Assembly: GCF_001690495.1 (NCBI RefSeq)
Contig: NZ_LZGS01000035.1
Span: 372,001 to 436,000 of the forward strand
DNA length: 64,000 nucleotides
Direction: 5' to 3'
Source: Gilliamella sp. App4-10
Lineage (GTDB): Bacteria; Pseudomonadota; Gammaproteobacteria; Enterobacterales; Orbaceae
In this document: positions 27,941 to 37,955 of the stretch, piece by piece
Numbering within the stretch: position 1 is the first letter of the stretch
How the letters are laid out: every line of letters starts with the position of its first letter
Notes under the pieces: generated by a model
Seen by the model: the letters and a program-made list of their open reading frames with translations, nothing else
The model's database searches: none
What the model was told of the DNA's origin: nothing
Position numbers and translations under genes: made by a program

Positions 27941-29377
27941 TTAATTAATGAAATTTTTATAAAATTCTGATTCAAATCGCATAATTGCACTATTTTTGGG
28001 CTCATCTTGTCTATCGGCGTGGTAACCCGATATTAACTGCACAAAAGCCAAATATCTACCATCAAACTTTTGGATAAATCCAGCTAAATTATAGCATCCT
28101 TGAATATAACCTGTTTTGGCTCGTATTGTTTCTTTAAAAGGTACTTGATTAAAACTCTTACGATTTTGCAACGTACCATCAACTCCAGCAATTGGTAACA
28201 TTTCAATAATCCTTAATTGTGTATTATGGGCGGCAATGTATTGTAAAATTTCCATTAATTTGTCAGCGCTCATCAAGTTTAATCGTGATAATCCAGAACC
28301 ATCAGCAATAACTAAGTTCTCAAGATTAATACCTGCTTTTTTGCGCAAAATTTGCTTAATAGCATCACCACCATTACGCCATGTACCCGGAACATTATAA
28401 TAGTGAGCTCCTAAAGTTCTAAAAATGGCGTCTGCATATAAATTATTTGATTTTTTAAGCATCACAGCTAACAGTTCAGAAAGCGGTGCTGATTGGCTAG
28501 AAGCTAATAAAGTCAACTGAGTATTAGTTTTATGATTACGTTCTAAAAGTAAGCCTGTATAAGTTAGTTTTTGCTGTTTGAGCTGATTTTTTAAAATCGT
28601 AGAAAAATATTCTACACCATCAATTACCGCAAATTTTAACGGCATTTTATCCAAACTTGCAGAAATACATCCTGATAAATGATAACGATTTTTATCTGAA
28701 TAGCTAACATCTAATTCACAATACTTATCATTAAAATCGTTACTATTTTTTGCGATAGTTTTCACATCTCCTGTCACCATAACAGGAATATTTGATGACT
28801 TAGAAATGGAGGCTTTCTCCCCTATTTTACCTGGCGTCAATATTGTATAGAAACAATTATCATCAATAATCGCTGCGGATGGTGGAGCATTGTAACAAGC
28901 TGTTAAATTATTCCACGACCACCCCTCTGCTTTATCATGACTTGTAAATATTGAAGTATCCAAAATCACATTTCCTGAAATTTTTTCGATACCTTTTTGA
29001 CGCAGTGTTGCAATCATGCTTTTTAATCGATCACCAGTAAAAGTAGGATCGCCGCTTAATTGAATAATAAGATCACCATTTAACCATTTATTCCTTATTG
29101 AACCGTTAGTTTGTATGCGCGTTATAAATCGGAAATCACTGCCTAGTTCCAGTTCAGCGGCTAAAGCGGTGATCACTTTTTGAGTACTTGCTGGTTGTTT
29201 AAAAAGCTCACTTTTATATTTTGCTAATGTCTTAGGATTACTTCCTACAGATTGAACTAAAATGGATAAATCACTTCCTTTAGGTAAAAAAGATATATAA
29301 GGTTCTACTGGTTGTGCCTTTAATAATCCTGAAAAAAAAGGAAAAAGCAAGAAAACAATTACCCGGAATTTTGTCAT
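27941..29377 (-). CDS. dacB: D-alanyl-D-alanine carboxypeptidase/endopeptidase PBP4
   Basis: 478 residues (E. coli 477). Periplasmic class C penicillin-binding protein that trims and cleaves peptidoglycan cross-links. A signal peptide starts at M-T-K-F-R-V-I-V-F-L-L. Catalytic Ser64-x-x-Lys67 is in A-S-T-Q-K, the second motif is S-N-N in K-K-S-N-N-L-Y-A-D, and the third is K-T-G in R-A-K-T-G-Y. The start at 29377 is chosen because the upstream in-frame ATG (29431) would add residues before the signal peptide. Confidence 0.95.
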   Translation of the reverse strand: MTKFRVIVFLLFPFFSGLLKAQPVEPYISFLPKGSDLSILVQSVGSNPKTLAKYKSELFKQPASTQKVITALAAELELGSDFRFITRIQTNGSIRNKWLNGDLIIQLSGDPTFTGDRLKSMIATLRQKGIEKISGNVILDTSIFTSHDKAEGWSWNNLTACYNAPPSAAIIDDNCFYTILTPGKIGEKASISKSSNIPVMVTGDVKTIAKNSNDFNDKYCELDVSYSDKNRYHLSGCISASLDKMPLKFAVIDGVEYFSTILKNQLKQQKLTYTGLLLERNHKTNTQLTLLASSQSAPLSELLAVMLKKSNNLYADAIFRTLGAHYYNVPGTWRNGGDAIKQILRKKAGINLENLVIADGSGLSRLNLMSADKLMEILQYIAAHNTQLRIIEMLPIAGVDGTLQNRKSFNQVPFKETIRAKTGYIQGCYNLAGFIQKFDGRYLAFVQLISGYHADRQDEPKNSAIMRFESEFYKNFIN

Positions 29378-29561
29378 GAAAATTGGCTCAAAATATATCG
29401 TGAAATAAAAATAGTTAACGAGGACATGCAAATATAACTTTTTTTGATTTGACTAGCAATATATACTCAACCACTTTTATAATTATGTTCTATTGAAAAA
29501 TTCAACATAACTAAAAATCAAAATTAACTCCATATAACTTTTAATACTAGGTAGTAAAATT

Positions 29562-30587
29562 ATGATTCAAAATTCATTAGGTTTCCCAATAGAAACCGTT
29601 TTGGTCTTTGTTGGATTAGCCTTAGCAGCAATTATTATTGATTTATATGCTCACCATAACGATAAACCTATCAGTTTAAACAATGCCATCCTTTGGTCAC
29701 TATTTTGGATAATGATGGCATTGGGATTTGCACTATATTTGTATCTTCATCACGGTAGTGCTATAGCTAGCTTATTTGTTACAGGTTATGTCCTTGAAAA
29801 AGCATTATCGGTCGATAATTTGTTTGTGATTATGGCTATTTTTTCGTGGTTTGCAGTACCAAATAATTATCGTCATCGCTTACTTTATTGGGGGGTTATT
29901 GGAGCTATTATATTTCGCGCCATATTTGTAGCAATAGGTACAGGTTTATTATATTTAGGTCCTTGGATGGAATTAATATTTTCAATATTAGTTGCAGGCA
30001 CAGGAATAATAATGATTAAAAATCAAGATAATGACCAAGACATTAAAGATTACTCACATCACTTTGCTTTTCGCATCGCCAAACGTATTTTCCCATCTTA
30101 CCCCAAAATTGTCGGTCATCACTTTTTATTGACACAAAAACAACTTGATACAGAGCTTAAAAAACCTGAAAACAGCAATTTAGTTGGCACAATACCTAAA
30201 AGTATTTTTTATGCAACGCCACTGTTTTTATGTATTGCTGTAATTGAACTAAGTGACGTTATGTTTGCCTTTGATTCAGTTCCTGCGGTGATTGCTGTCA
30301 GCCAAGAACCGTTAATTGTTTATAGCTCGATGATCTTTGCCATTTTAGGTCTTAGAACGATGTACTTTATTTTACAAGCTATGAAACAGTATTTAGTCCA
30401 CTTAGGTAAAGCGGTTATTTGTTTGCTCTTTTTTATTGCCGGAAAATTAGCTTTAAATGCAAGTAACCATCTATTTGGATATGGTATTGATATAGATCCA
30501 AGCACAAGTCTTTATGTCGTTTTAGGCATACTAGCTTTAGGGATTATTGCCAGTATCATCTGGCCAGGAACTAAAAAATATCAATAA
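29562..30587 (+). CDS. TerC/Alx-family membrane protein
   Basis: 341 residues with eight or nine helices. E-K-A-L-S-V-D-N-L-F-V and E-L-S-D-V-M-F-A-F-D-S-V-P-A-V hold the acidic residues typical of TerC-family metal (manganese) exporters. The length suits both Alx (321) and TerC (346). No tellurite-resistance genes adjoin it. The 130-bp upstream region shows no yybP-ykoY riboswitch, unlike E. coli alx. Confidence 0.88.
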   Translation: MIQNSLGFPIETVLVFVGLALAAIIIDLYAHHNDKPISLNNAILWSLFWIMMALGFALYLYLHHGSAIASLFVTGYVLEKALSVDNLFVIMAIFSWFAVPNNYRHRLLYWGVIGAIIFRAIFVAIGTGLLYLGPWMELIFSILVAGTGIIMIKNQDNDQDIKDYSHHFAFRIAKRIFPSYPKIVGHHFLLTQKQLDTELKKPENSNLVGTIPKSIFYATPLFLCIAVIELSDVMFAFDSVPAVIAVSQEPLIVYSSMIFAILGLRTMYFILQAMKQYLVHLGKAVICLLFFIAGKLALNASNHLFGYGIDIDPSTSLYVVLGILALGIIASIIWPGTKKYQ

Positions 30588-30602
30588 TTGTAATAATGAT
30601 AT

Positions 30603-30621
30603 TGGCAGGTACCCCCTGCCA
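30603..30621. terminator. Terminator between the TerC gene and cycA
   Basis: TGGCAGG (30603-30609) and CCTGCCA (30615-30621), 7-bp stem with loop TACCC, between convergent genes. T-rich sequence follows on the + strand. Confidence 0.55.
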
Positions 30622-30635
30622 GTTTGAATTTAGAT

Positions 30636-32009
30636 TTATTGACGTTTTAAGGATCGAATATAATAACTTACACCTAAAATAACAAACCAAATAGGTGTTG
30701 CCACTAATGCTTGGCGAGTATCAGCCTCGAAAGTGAGTAACACGATCATAAAAGCAAAAAAAACTAAACAGACGCCGCACATCAAAAGCCCACCAGGCAT
30801 TTTAAATTGAGATTGTTCATGCAAGGTTACTTTTTTACGACGATAAGCAATATAAGAAATAAGAATCATCGACCAAATAAACATAAATAAAATAGCCGAA
30901 ATTGTGGTTACTATAGTAAAGGCCACCATGACATTAGGTATCAAGTAAATCAAAACAACTCCCCCCAATAAACAAGTGCACGAAAATAGCAACCCATTAG
31001 CCGGTACTGAACGACTTGATAATTTCCCAAAAGGCTCAGGCGCATCTTGCTTTTTAGCAAGTCCAAATAGCATTCTGCTTGTGGAGTAAATACCACTATT
31101 GGCTGAAGATGCTGCTGAAGTTAGTACTACAAAATTAATAACACCTGCAGCAGCAGGTAAACCAATTAAAGTAAATAACTCAACAAACGGGCTTTTATTT
31201 GGAGAAATTAACGTCCATGGAGTTACACTCATAATAATAATTAAAGCAAAAACATAGAAAAAAATAATACGCGCTGGTACAGAGTTAATAGCACGAGGTA
31301 AATTTTTATTCGGATCGACGGTTTCTGCAGCCGTTGTACCAACTAATTCAATCCCCACAAAAGCAAAAATAGCAATTTGAAAGCCAGCAAAAAATCCCAT
31401 TGTACCATGGGGGAAAAAACCGCCGTATTTCCATAGATTCGAAAACGCTGCTGTGGTATTAGTTTGTTCGGAATAGAAATCAGTTAAAATAAGTATGAGT
31501 CCAATACCTATTAGTGCTAGAATCGCAATAATCTTAATCATTGAGAACCAAAACTCAGTCTCACCAAACATTTTTACTGTCAATAGATTTAAGGTCAATA
31601 GTAATACAACCGTCAATAACATAGGTATCCAAGATTGTAGCTCAGGAAACCAATGTTGAGCATATCCAGCAATTGCAATAACATCGGCAATTCCTGTAAT
31701 CACCCAACAAAACCAATAAGTCCAACCAGTAAAAAAACCAGCCCACGGGCCTAACAGATCGTTGGCAAAATCACTAAAAGATTTGTACTTTAAATTAGAA
31801 AGAAGGATTTCCCCCATCGCACGCATAACAAAAAATAGGATAAAACCAATAATCATATACACAAAAATAATAGAAGGCCCAGCAAGACTAATTGTCTTTC
31901 CCGAGCCCATAAATAAGCCAGTACCGATTGCTCCACTGATTGCAATTAATTGAATATGACGGTTAGAAAGGTTGCGCTTTAAATCATGCTTTGAGGATAT
32001 AATGCTCAT
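30636..32009 (-). CDS. cycA: D-serine/D-alanine/glycine transporter CycA
   Basis: 457 residues (E. coli 470). Proton-coupled amino-acid permease of the APC family. The N-terminal L-S-N-R-H-I-Q-L-I-A-I-S-G-A-I-G-T-G-L-F-and-M-G-S-G-K stretch, S-F-S-D-F-A-N-D-L-L-G-P-W-A-G-F, and the S-A-A-S-S-A-N-S-G-I-Y-S-T-S-R-M-L-F-G-L-A block are nearly identical to CycA. Twelve helices are predicted. It is divergent from mltA. Confidence 0.92.
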   Translation of the reverse strand: MSIISSKHDLKRNLSNRHIQLIAISGAIGTGLFMGSGKTISLAGPSIIFVYMIIGFILFFVMRAMGEILLSNLKYKSFSDFANDLLGPWAGFFTGWTYWFCWVITGIADVIAIAGYAQHWFPELQSWIPMLLTVVLLLTLNLLTVKMFGETEFWFSMIKIIAILALIGIGLILILTDFYSEQTNTTAAFSNLWKYGGFFPHGTMGFFAGFQIAIFAFVGIELVGTTAAETVDPNKNLPRAINSVPARIIFFYVFALIIIMSVTPWTLISPNKSPFVELFTLIGLPAAAGVINFVVLTSAASSANSGIYSTSRMLFGLAKKQDAPEPFGKLSSRSVPANGLLFSCTCLLGGVVLIYLIPNVMVAFTIVTTISAILFMFIWSMILISYIAYRRKKVTLHEQSQFKMPGGLLMCGVCLVFFAFMIVLLTFEADTRQALVATPIWFVILGVSYYIRSLKRQ

Positions 32010-32208
32010 CGCTTTTATTACCCTTAGTTTTCAAAATGTTCCAATATTTCTTTTAATTTAGGACTATAAAGTCTCTAACGTTAAATCGCAAGCTGAATCT
32101 TTATGAAAAATTTTTATGGTTACATCATAATTATTGGTAGTTTCTTATAATAGAATTGTGTAGCATAAATAACTATATTACTTAATTTAATTATAATTAT
32201 TTACCAAG

Positions 32209-33297
32209 ATGAAAGAAAAAAAACACTATTATAGTTTTTATGTTTTATGTACTTTATTTATTTTATCCCTCTTAACTAGTAGCCAAAACCATTCAAATAA
32301 ACCAATCAAACAAGGTCAACAATATAAAGATGGAAACCTTTTTTTACCACTTAATGTAAGCTACCCTCAATTAACTATTCCGGTTAATATTTCAAACTAC
32401 ATCACTCAAATTGCCAAAATCAAATCATCATCACCATCTTTGTATCGTAAAAATGAACATATTTATAAAGCCATCGATGATTGGATTAATCGTTCTTTGC
32501 GGACAGATGAGTTTAATAAAGTTGGACTTAATAGCTATGAAATGTCTGGGCAAGATGGGTATGGAAATGTACATTTGACTGGTTATTACACCCCGATAAT
32601 CAAAGCAAGACATCAAGCAACCGCAGAATTTAAATATCCTATTTATAAAATGCCCAATAATATAGAAGAGCCACTACCAAATCGTGAGCAAATTTATAAT
32701 GGTACACTTGAAGATAAAGGTCTTGAAATAGCATACAGTAATTCTTTAATGGATAACTTCATTATGGAAGTACAAGGTAGTGCTTATATTGATTTTGAAG
32801 ATGATTCGCCTTTAGTGTTCTTCTGCTATGGTGGTAAAAATGGCCATAGCTATTCAAGTATTGGACGTTTATTAGTAGAGCAAGGTGAAATCGAAAAAGA
32901 AAAAATATCGATACAAGCTATTAAAGATTGGGCTAAAAATAAAAGTGAAAAGGAACTTAAAGAATTATTAATTCAAAACCCCTCATTTGTTTTTTTCAAA
33001 CCTCAATATAACGCTGAAGTAAGAGGAGCAGCTGAGGTACCTTTAGTTGCCAATGCATCTATCGCATCTGATAAATCAATAGTACCAATTGGTTCTGTGG
33101 TATTAGTTGATGTTCCTCTACTTGATAACGATGGGCAATATCGTGGTAGACGAGAAAATCGTTTAATGGTTGCGCTTGATGTAGGAGGAGCAATTAAAGG
33201 ACAACATTTTGACCTTTATCTAGGAGTTGGTGATGAACCAGGTAAATTAGCAGGTTACTATAACCACTATGGACGTGCATGGGTGATAAAACCTTAA
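32209..33297 (+). CDS. mltA: Lytic murein transglycosylase A without a lipobox cysteine
   Basis: 362 residues (E. coli 365). It cleaves peptidoglycan glycan strands with formation of anhydro-muropeptides. G-N-V-H-L-T-G-Y-Y-T-P, N-S-L-M-D-N-F-I-M-E-V-Q-G-S and A-L-D-V-G-G-A-I-K-G-Q-H-F-D-L-Y (catalytic Asp near the C-terminus) are conserved. The E. coli lipobox ends in Cys; here the signal reads L-S-L-L-T-S-S-Q with no Cys, and the only Cys is inside the hydrophobic core. The protein may be soluble in the periplasm or held by an uncleaved helix. Confidence 0.93.
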   Translation: MKEKKHYYSFYVLCTLFILSLLTSSQNHSNKPIKQGQQYKDGNLFLPLNVSYPQLTIPVNISNYITQIAKIKSSSPSLYRKNEHIYKAIDDWINRSLRTDEFNKVGLNSYEMSGQDGYGNVHLTGYYTPIIKARHQATAEFKYPIYKMPNNIEEPLPNREQIYNGTLEDKGLEIAYSNSLMDNFIMEVQGSAYIDFEDDSPLVFFCYGGKNGHSYSSIGRLLVEQGEIEKEKISIQAIKDWAKNKSEKELKELLIQNPSFVFFKPQYNAEVRGAAEVPLVANASIASDKSIVPIGSVVLVDVPLLDNDGQYRGRRENRLMVALDVGGAIKGQHFDLYLGVGDEPGKLAGYYNHYGRAWVIKP

Positions 33298-33367
33298 ACG
33301 ACTAACATCGACGCAATTAAAAGAATCTGCTAGAATAAAACGATACAATCTGAATTAAGGGTAACCC

Positions 33368-33949
33368 ATGAGATTATGCGACCGAGATATTGAAGCATAT
33401 CTACAAAATGGTAAATTAAAAATAACTCCACAACCTACGGTGAGCTGCATTAATGGTGCAACTGTTGACGTTAGATTAGGTAACCAATTTCGAACATTTC
33501 GAGAGCACACCACACCATATATAGATTTAAGTGGACCAAAAGAAGAAGTATCTGCAGCGTTAGAAAGAGTAATGAGCGAAGAAATAGTGTTACCAGAAGG
33601 TGATGCCTTTTACTTGCATCCAGGTGAATTAGCATTAGCTGTAACATTAGAATCAGTCACTATCCCTGACGATTTAGTTGGTTGGTTGGATGGACGTTCA
33701 TCACTCGCTAGACTTGGACTTATGGTTCATGTGACAGCTCATCGTATAGATCCCGGTTGGCAGGGGAAAATTGTATTAGAATTTTACAATTCAGGAAAAA
33801 TTCCACTTGCACTTAGACCAGGAATGACAATCGGAGCACTTAGTTTTGAAACACTAACAGGTCCTGCTGCAAGACCATACAATCGAAGACAAAATGCAAA
33901 ATATAAAGACCAATATGGCGCTGTCGCCAGTCGTATTGATAAAGACTAA
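33368..33949 (+). CDS. dcd: dCTP deaminase
   Basis: 193 residues, the same as E. coli Dcd. It deaminates dCTP to dUTP for thymidylate synthesis. [19 protein letters not shown] and [14 protein letters not shown] (catalytic Glu) are conserved. GGGTAACCC precedes the start. asmA follows by 31 bp, as in E. coli. Confidence 0.97.
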   Translation: MRLCDRDIEAYLQNGKLKITPQPTVSCINGATVDVRLGNQFRTFREHTTPYIDLSGPKEEVSAALERVMSEEIVLPEGDAFYLHPGELALAVTLESVTIPDDLVGWLDGRSSLARLGLMVHVTAHRIDPGWQGKIVLEFYNSGKIPLALRPGMTIGALSFETLTGPAARPYNRRQNAKYKDQYGAVASRIDKD

Positions 33950-33980
33950 CGTTTTATAACCTTAATAAGGGAACATTGAT

Positions 33981-35861
33981 ATGATCAAAAAAATATTGGT
34001 TATTCTATTTGCTTTAATTTTAGTTATCACAGCTAGTATTGTTTCGCTTATTGTTTTTGTAGATCCTAACAACTTTCGTGGATTTATTTCAGATACAGTA
34101 AAAGATAAAACAGGTTATGAATTATCTATTGATGGTAATTTACGTTGGCATATATGGCCACAAGTGAGTATTTTAACTGATTCAGTCAGGCTATCTGATA
34201 CCAATTCCCCAAAACCCATTTTAACGGCAGATAATATGAGACTAGATGTTGAATTACTACCTCTTTTCTCAAAAAAATTATCAGTTAAAAATGTTTTTAT
34301 AAAATCTGCAATCATCAACATTACCGATAAAAGCAAAGGAAATATTGCAAGAAATGAAGCTAAAACACCATCTAATGCTACCACTAATAAAACAACTGAT
34401 TCTAAAGGTCAAAAAATTTCATCTAATTGGAAATTTAGCTTAAATAAATTTGAAGTTACTGATAGTACTGTGGCATTACAACATAATGATGATTTAATTA
34501 ACTTTAGAAATATTAATCTAGTAGTACAACAAAATAATAAGAAAAATATTTCCATTGATTTAAAAGGAAACATAGATAAAAATCAACAAAATATATCTTA
34601 TCTAGTACATGCATGTGTCGATTTAAATCAATTCCCAGAACAAGCAATAATCGATTTAAAAAAGTTAGATTTCATTTATAAAGGTGTCGCTAATTCAGCA
34701 AAAGAACTAAAAGGTAACATTCGTGGCGTATTTAACTATCGGCAATCTCCAATGTTACTAAAAAGCCAAAATTTATCTTTTTTAATTAATGAAAATCATT
34801 TTACTGGTGTTATAAATGCTGATTTAGCAAATAAACCGTATATAGATTTACAGTTAAATTCGGATAAAATCGATCTCACTTCGTTTTTGAAAATAGATAA
34901 AAACTCAAATAACGAGCCTTCCACCCAACAAGCTTCACCAGTGGTGTCAAATATCACAAAGACCGATAATGAATTAAGCTTTCTAAATACTTTTAATGCT
35001 AAAGCTAAATTACAGATCAAACAGTTCAATGCCAACAAAATAGTATTAAACAATATCGACGTTGATATGACTAATAATAATGGTATTGCAATATTCAAAA
35101 ATATTAGTTTTGATTTTGCTAAAGGTCATATAGCTGCAACTGGTGTAGCAAATGGCAAACAAAAAACCACACTAATGAAGCTTAATACTACAATAAGCAA
35201 TATTGATTTAAATAAATTTTTTAACCAGATAGATACAGCTCATGATCTAGAAGGTTTATTTAATGCTACAGGGGATTTAGAGAGTAACAGCTTATCAGGT
35301 TCCCAACTTTTAACTAACTTGCAAGGCAATGTTGCCATTGTTGTGACTAATGCAAGACTTAATAATTTGAATATTCAAAATATAATTCAAAATGCTGCAG
35401 CTCAATATTCAAAAGATGTCATGACGCCTGAGAATCAAAAAAAATACACCGAATTTCATAAAATTTCGACTAATGCTTACTTGAAGAAAGGTAATTTGGA
35501 GTTGTCGACATTAAATGCTAATTCTGAAACACTTGATGTCATTGATGGTTCAGGAAGAATCGGAATATTAAAACAGGATTTGGATGTCAATTTGAACTTA
35601 AAATTGCTCGGCGGCTGGAACGGTAAAAATGAAAAAATCGGAAAACTGCAAAAGTTAACAATACCACTACGTATTTATGGCCAATTTGCTAATCTTCGTT
35701 ATCAAATTGATATAGGTAAATTAATTACCGATACACTAAGCGATAAATTACAAGAGCGTTTAGACAAACTCCATGAAAAATTAAAGAGCCATGATTCTAA
35801 AAATAATTCAAATTCCAAATCAAAGGCTGCAGATTTTTTAGGTGAATTACTAAGAAAATAA
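33981..35861 (+). CDS. asmA: AsmA-family outer-membrane assembly protein
   Basis: 626 residues (E. coli AsmA 617). An N-terminal membrane helix (about 1-25) is followed by V-D-P-N-N-F-R-G-F-I-S-D-T-V-K-D-K-T-G-Y, a family hallmark, and a long beta-rich periplasmic body. AsmA-like proteins form bridge-like lipid carriers between the membranes. A low-complexity Ser/Thr/Asn linker is at about 130-150, and a lysine-rich coiled end at about 590-620. It pairs with dcd. Confidence 0.9.
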   Translation: MIKKILVILFALILVITASIVSLIVFVDPNNFRGFISDTVKDKTGYELSIDGNLRWHIWPQVSILTDSVRLSDTNSPKPILTADNMRLDVELLPLFSKKLSVKNVFIKSAIINITDKSKGNIARNEAKTPSNATTNKTTDSKGQKISSNWKFSLNKFEVTDSTVALQHNDDLINFRNINLVVQQNNKKNISIDLKGNIDKNQQNISYLVHACVDLNQFPEQAIIDLKKLDFIYKGVANSAKELKGNIRGVFNYRQSPMLLKSQNLSFLINENHFTGVINADLANKPYIDLQLNSDKIDLTSFLKIDKNSNNEPSTQQASPVVSNITKTDNELSFLNTFNAKAKLQIKQFNANKIVLNNIDVDMTNNNGIAIFKNISFDFAKGHIAATGVANGKQKTTLMKLNTTISNIDLNKFFNQIDTAHDLEGLFNATGDLESNSLSGSQLLTNLQGNVAIVVTNARLNNLNIQNIIQNAAAQYSKDVMTPENQKKYTEFHKISTNAYLKKGNLELSTLNANSETLDVIDGSGRIGILKQDLDVNLNLKLLGGWNGKNEKIGKLQKLTIPLRIYGQFANLRYQIDIGKLITDTLSDKLQERLDKLHEKLKSHDSKNNSNSKSKAADFLGELLRK

Positions 35862-35865
35862 TAAT

Positions 35866-35904
35866 AAAAAGGTGAAGTTGATTAAAAATCACCTTCACCT
35901 TTTT
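35866..35904. terminator. Bidirectional terminator between asmA and hslU
   Basis: AAAAAGGTGAAG (35866-35877) and CTTCACCTTTTT (35893-35904), 12 bp, loop of 15 nt, with A/T runs that serve both strands. Confidence 0.75.
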
Positions 35905-35929
35905 ATATCTAGTCTAAAAGATGAGCTAT

Positions 35930-37255
35930 TTATAAAATAAACTTACTTAGATCTTCATCTGCAACAAGTTTATCTAAATGATCACCTACATATTTAGCAT
36001 CAATTGTAACTGTTTGTCCACCAAGTTCACTGGCCTCAAAAGAAACCTCTTCCATCAAGCGTTCTAATACGGTATGCAACCTGCGCGCACCGATATTTTC
36101 ATTTTGTTCATTCACTTGCCATGCTGATTCCGCAATTTTACGAATACCATCAGGAGTAAAATCGATATTAACACCTTCCGTTGCCATTAACGCTTTATAT
36201 TGAACAGTAAGTGACGCATTTGGTTCGGTTAGAATCCGCTCAAAATCTTCACTTGTTAGTGCTTGTAATTCAACTCGAATTGGCAACCGACCCTGTAACT
36301 CAGGGATTAAATCAGATGGATTTGCTGTTTGGAAAGCACCTGATGCAATAAACAAAATATGATCTGTCTTAACAGATCCATGTTTAGTCGACACAGTACA
36401 ACCCTCAACCAAAGGTAAAAGATCTCGTTGTACACCTTCACGTGAAACATCTGGTCCCGATGAGTTACCACGCTTACAGACTTTATCTATTTCATCAATA
36501 AAGACAATTCCATTTTGTTCAACTGCCTCAATAGCCTCATGTTTAAGCTCATCAAGATTAACCAATTTAGCAGCTTCTTCTTCGATAAGTTGTTTTAGTG
36601 CATCTTTGATCTTCATTTTACGTGGTTTAGTCTTTTGTCCACCTAAATTTTGAAACATCGACTGTAATTGATTTGTCATCTCTTCCATACCTGGAGGAGC
36701 CATAATTTCAACACCAATATTAACACCAGCTAATTCGATTTCTATCTCTTTATCGTCAAGTGAACCTTCACGTAATTTTTTACGAAAAGCTTGTCTTGCT
36801 GTTGAATTATTATCTTCAACTTGCCCCCATCCGTCTTTAGCTGGTGGTACAAGTACATCTAAAATACGATCTTCAGCTAATTCTTTGGCTCGGTTACGAT
36901 TGCGTTCAATCGCTTCCTGACGGATCATTTTCACCGCAGAATCGGTTAAATCACGAATAATTGAATCAACTTCTTTACCCACATAACCAACTTCAGTAAA
37001 TTTAGTTGCTTCTACTTTAATAAATGGTGCATGTGCTAGTTTTGCTAATCGTCTTGCAATTTCAGTTTTACCAACTCCCGTTGGCCCAATCATCAGTATA
37101 TTTTTTGGCGTAACTTCATGACGCAATGTTTCATCTAGTTGCATACGACGCCAACGATTACGTAGCGCAATTGCGACAGAACGTTTCGCTTTTTCTTGTC
37201 CAATAATATGTTGATTTAGTTCACTTACAATTTCACGAGGAGTCATTTCAGACAT
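35930..37255 (-). CDS. hslU: HslU ATPase of the HslUV protease
   Basis: 441 residues (E. coli 443). AAA+ unfoldase that feeds HslV. Walker A is G-P-T-G-V-G-K-T-E (about 57-65), Walker B is I-V-F-I-D-E-I-D-K, and the insertion (I) domain lies between about 110 and 240. The pore motif G-Y-V-G is in V-G-Y-V-G-K-E. The C-terminus L-S-K-F-I-L inserts into HslV. It follows hslV by 23 bp. Confidence 0.97.
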   Translation of the reverse strand: MSEMTPREIVSELNQHIIGQEKAKRSVAIALRNRWRRMQLDETLRHEVTPKNILMIGPTGVGKTEIARRLAKLAHAPFIKVEATKFTEVGYVGKEVDSIIRDLTDSAVKMIRQEAIERNRNRAKELAEDRILDVLVPPAKDGWGQVEDNNSTARQAFRKKLREGSLDDKEIEIELAGVNIGVEIMAPPGMEEMTNQLQSMFQNLGGQKTKPRKMKIKDALKQLIEEEAAKLVNLDELKHEAIEAVEQNGIVFIDEIDKVCKRGNSSGPDVSREGVQRDLLPLVEGCTVSTKHGSVKTDHILFIASGAFQTANPSDLIPELQGRLPIRVELQALTSEDFERILTEPNASLTVQYKALMATEGVNIDFTPDGIRKIAESAWQVNEQNENIGARRLHTVLERLMEEVSFEASELGGQTVTIDAKYVGDHLDKLVADEDLSKFIL

Positions 37256-37278
37256 AGTTAAATTTCTCTTAAATCGGA

Positions 37279-37806
37279 TTAATAATTAAGTTCTTCAATT
37301 GTTTGGAAGTTATTAGTATAAACACAAATATCACCAGCAATTGATAATGATTTTTGCACAATATCATGTGCAGAAAGTGAAGTATTATCTAATAGCGCAC
37401 GCGCCGCTGCTTGCGCATAAGGACCTCCAGAACCAATAGCAATTAAATCATCTTCTGGTTGAATGACGTCGCCAGTACCTGTAATAATCAATGATGCGCT
37501 TTCATCAGCAACAGCAAGTAGTGCTTCAAGTTTACGTAGCATTCTATCTGTTCGCCAATCTTTAGCTAGTTCAACAGCAGCTTTAGTTAAATGCCCTTGG
37601 TGCATCTCTAGTTTTCGCTCAAATAGTTCAAATAATGTAAAAGCATCAGCAGTACCACCAGCAAAACCTGCAATTACTTTGTTATTATATAAACGACGAA
37701 CTTTACGGGCATTACCCTTCATAATAATACGTTCGCCTAGTGTAACTTGCCCATCACCACCGATAACGACTTGCCCTTCACGACGAACACTGACAATAGT
37801 TGTCAT
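37279..37806 (-). CDS. hslV: HslV peptidase subunit
   Basis: 175 residues (E. coli 176). Proteasome-like peptidase; Thr2, exposed after Met removal (M-T-T-I-V-S-V-R-R), is the nucleophile. G-G-D-G-Q-V-T-L-G and [12 protein letters not shown] are conserved. A heat-shock type promoter lies just upstream. E. coli ftsN, usually next to hslV, is absent and tolA is the neighbour. Confidence 0.97.
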   Translation of the reverse strand: MTTIVSVRREGQVVIGGDGQVTLGERIIMKGNARKVRRLYNNKVIAGFAGGTADAFTLFELFERKLEMHQGHLTKAAVELAKDWRTDRMLRKLEALLAVADESASLIITGTGDVIQPEDDLIAIGSGGPYAQAAARALLDNTSLSAHDIVQKSLSIAGDICVYTNNFQTIEELNY

Positions 37807-37857
37807 GTTTTGCTCCTTCTTTCACTTAGATAACTTGATTCGGAATGAATAGGCTAT

Positions 37858-37885
37858 ATATTGGGATCATTAATGTGTTTTCAAC
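37858..37885 (-). promoter_or_regulatory. Sigma-32 (heat-shock) promoter of hslVU
   Basis: Minus strand: GTTGAAA (37885-37879), 13-nt spacer, CCCAATAT (37865-37858). These match CTTGAAA and CCCCATNT with one mismatch each, at correct spacing. It lies 51 bp before the hslV ATG. hslVU is a classical RpoH target. Confidence 0.65.
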
Positions 37886-37955
37886 ATTTTCATTTGAAGA
37901 TATTGATAATTTATTGTAAAAATTTTTCAGGGAATATAGCGTTTATGTATAAAAA

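Noticed and set aside
29432-29561. Looked for a yybP-ykoY manganese riboswitch before the TerC-family gene
   Set aside because: The intergenic region is only 130 bp and shows none of the conserved aptamer sequence.
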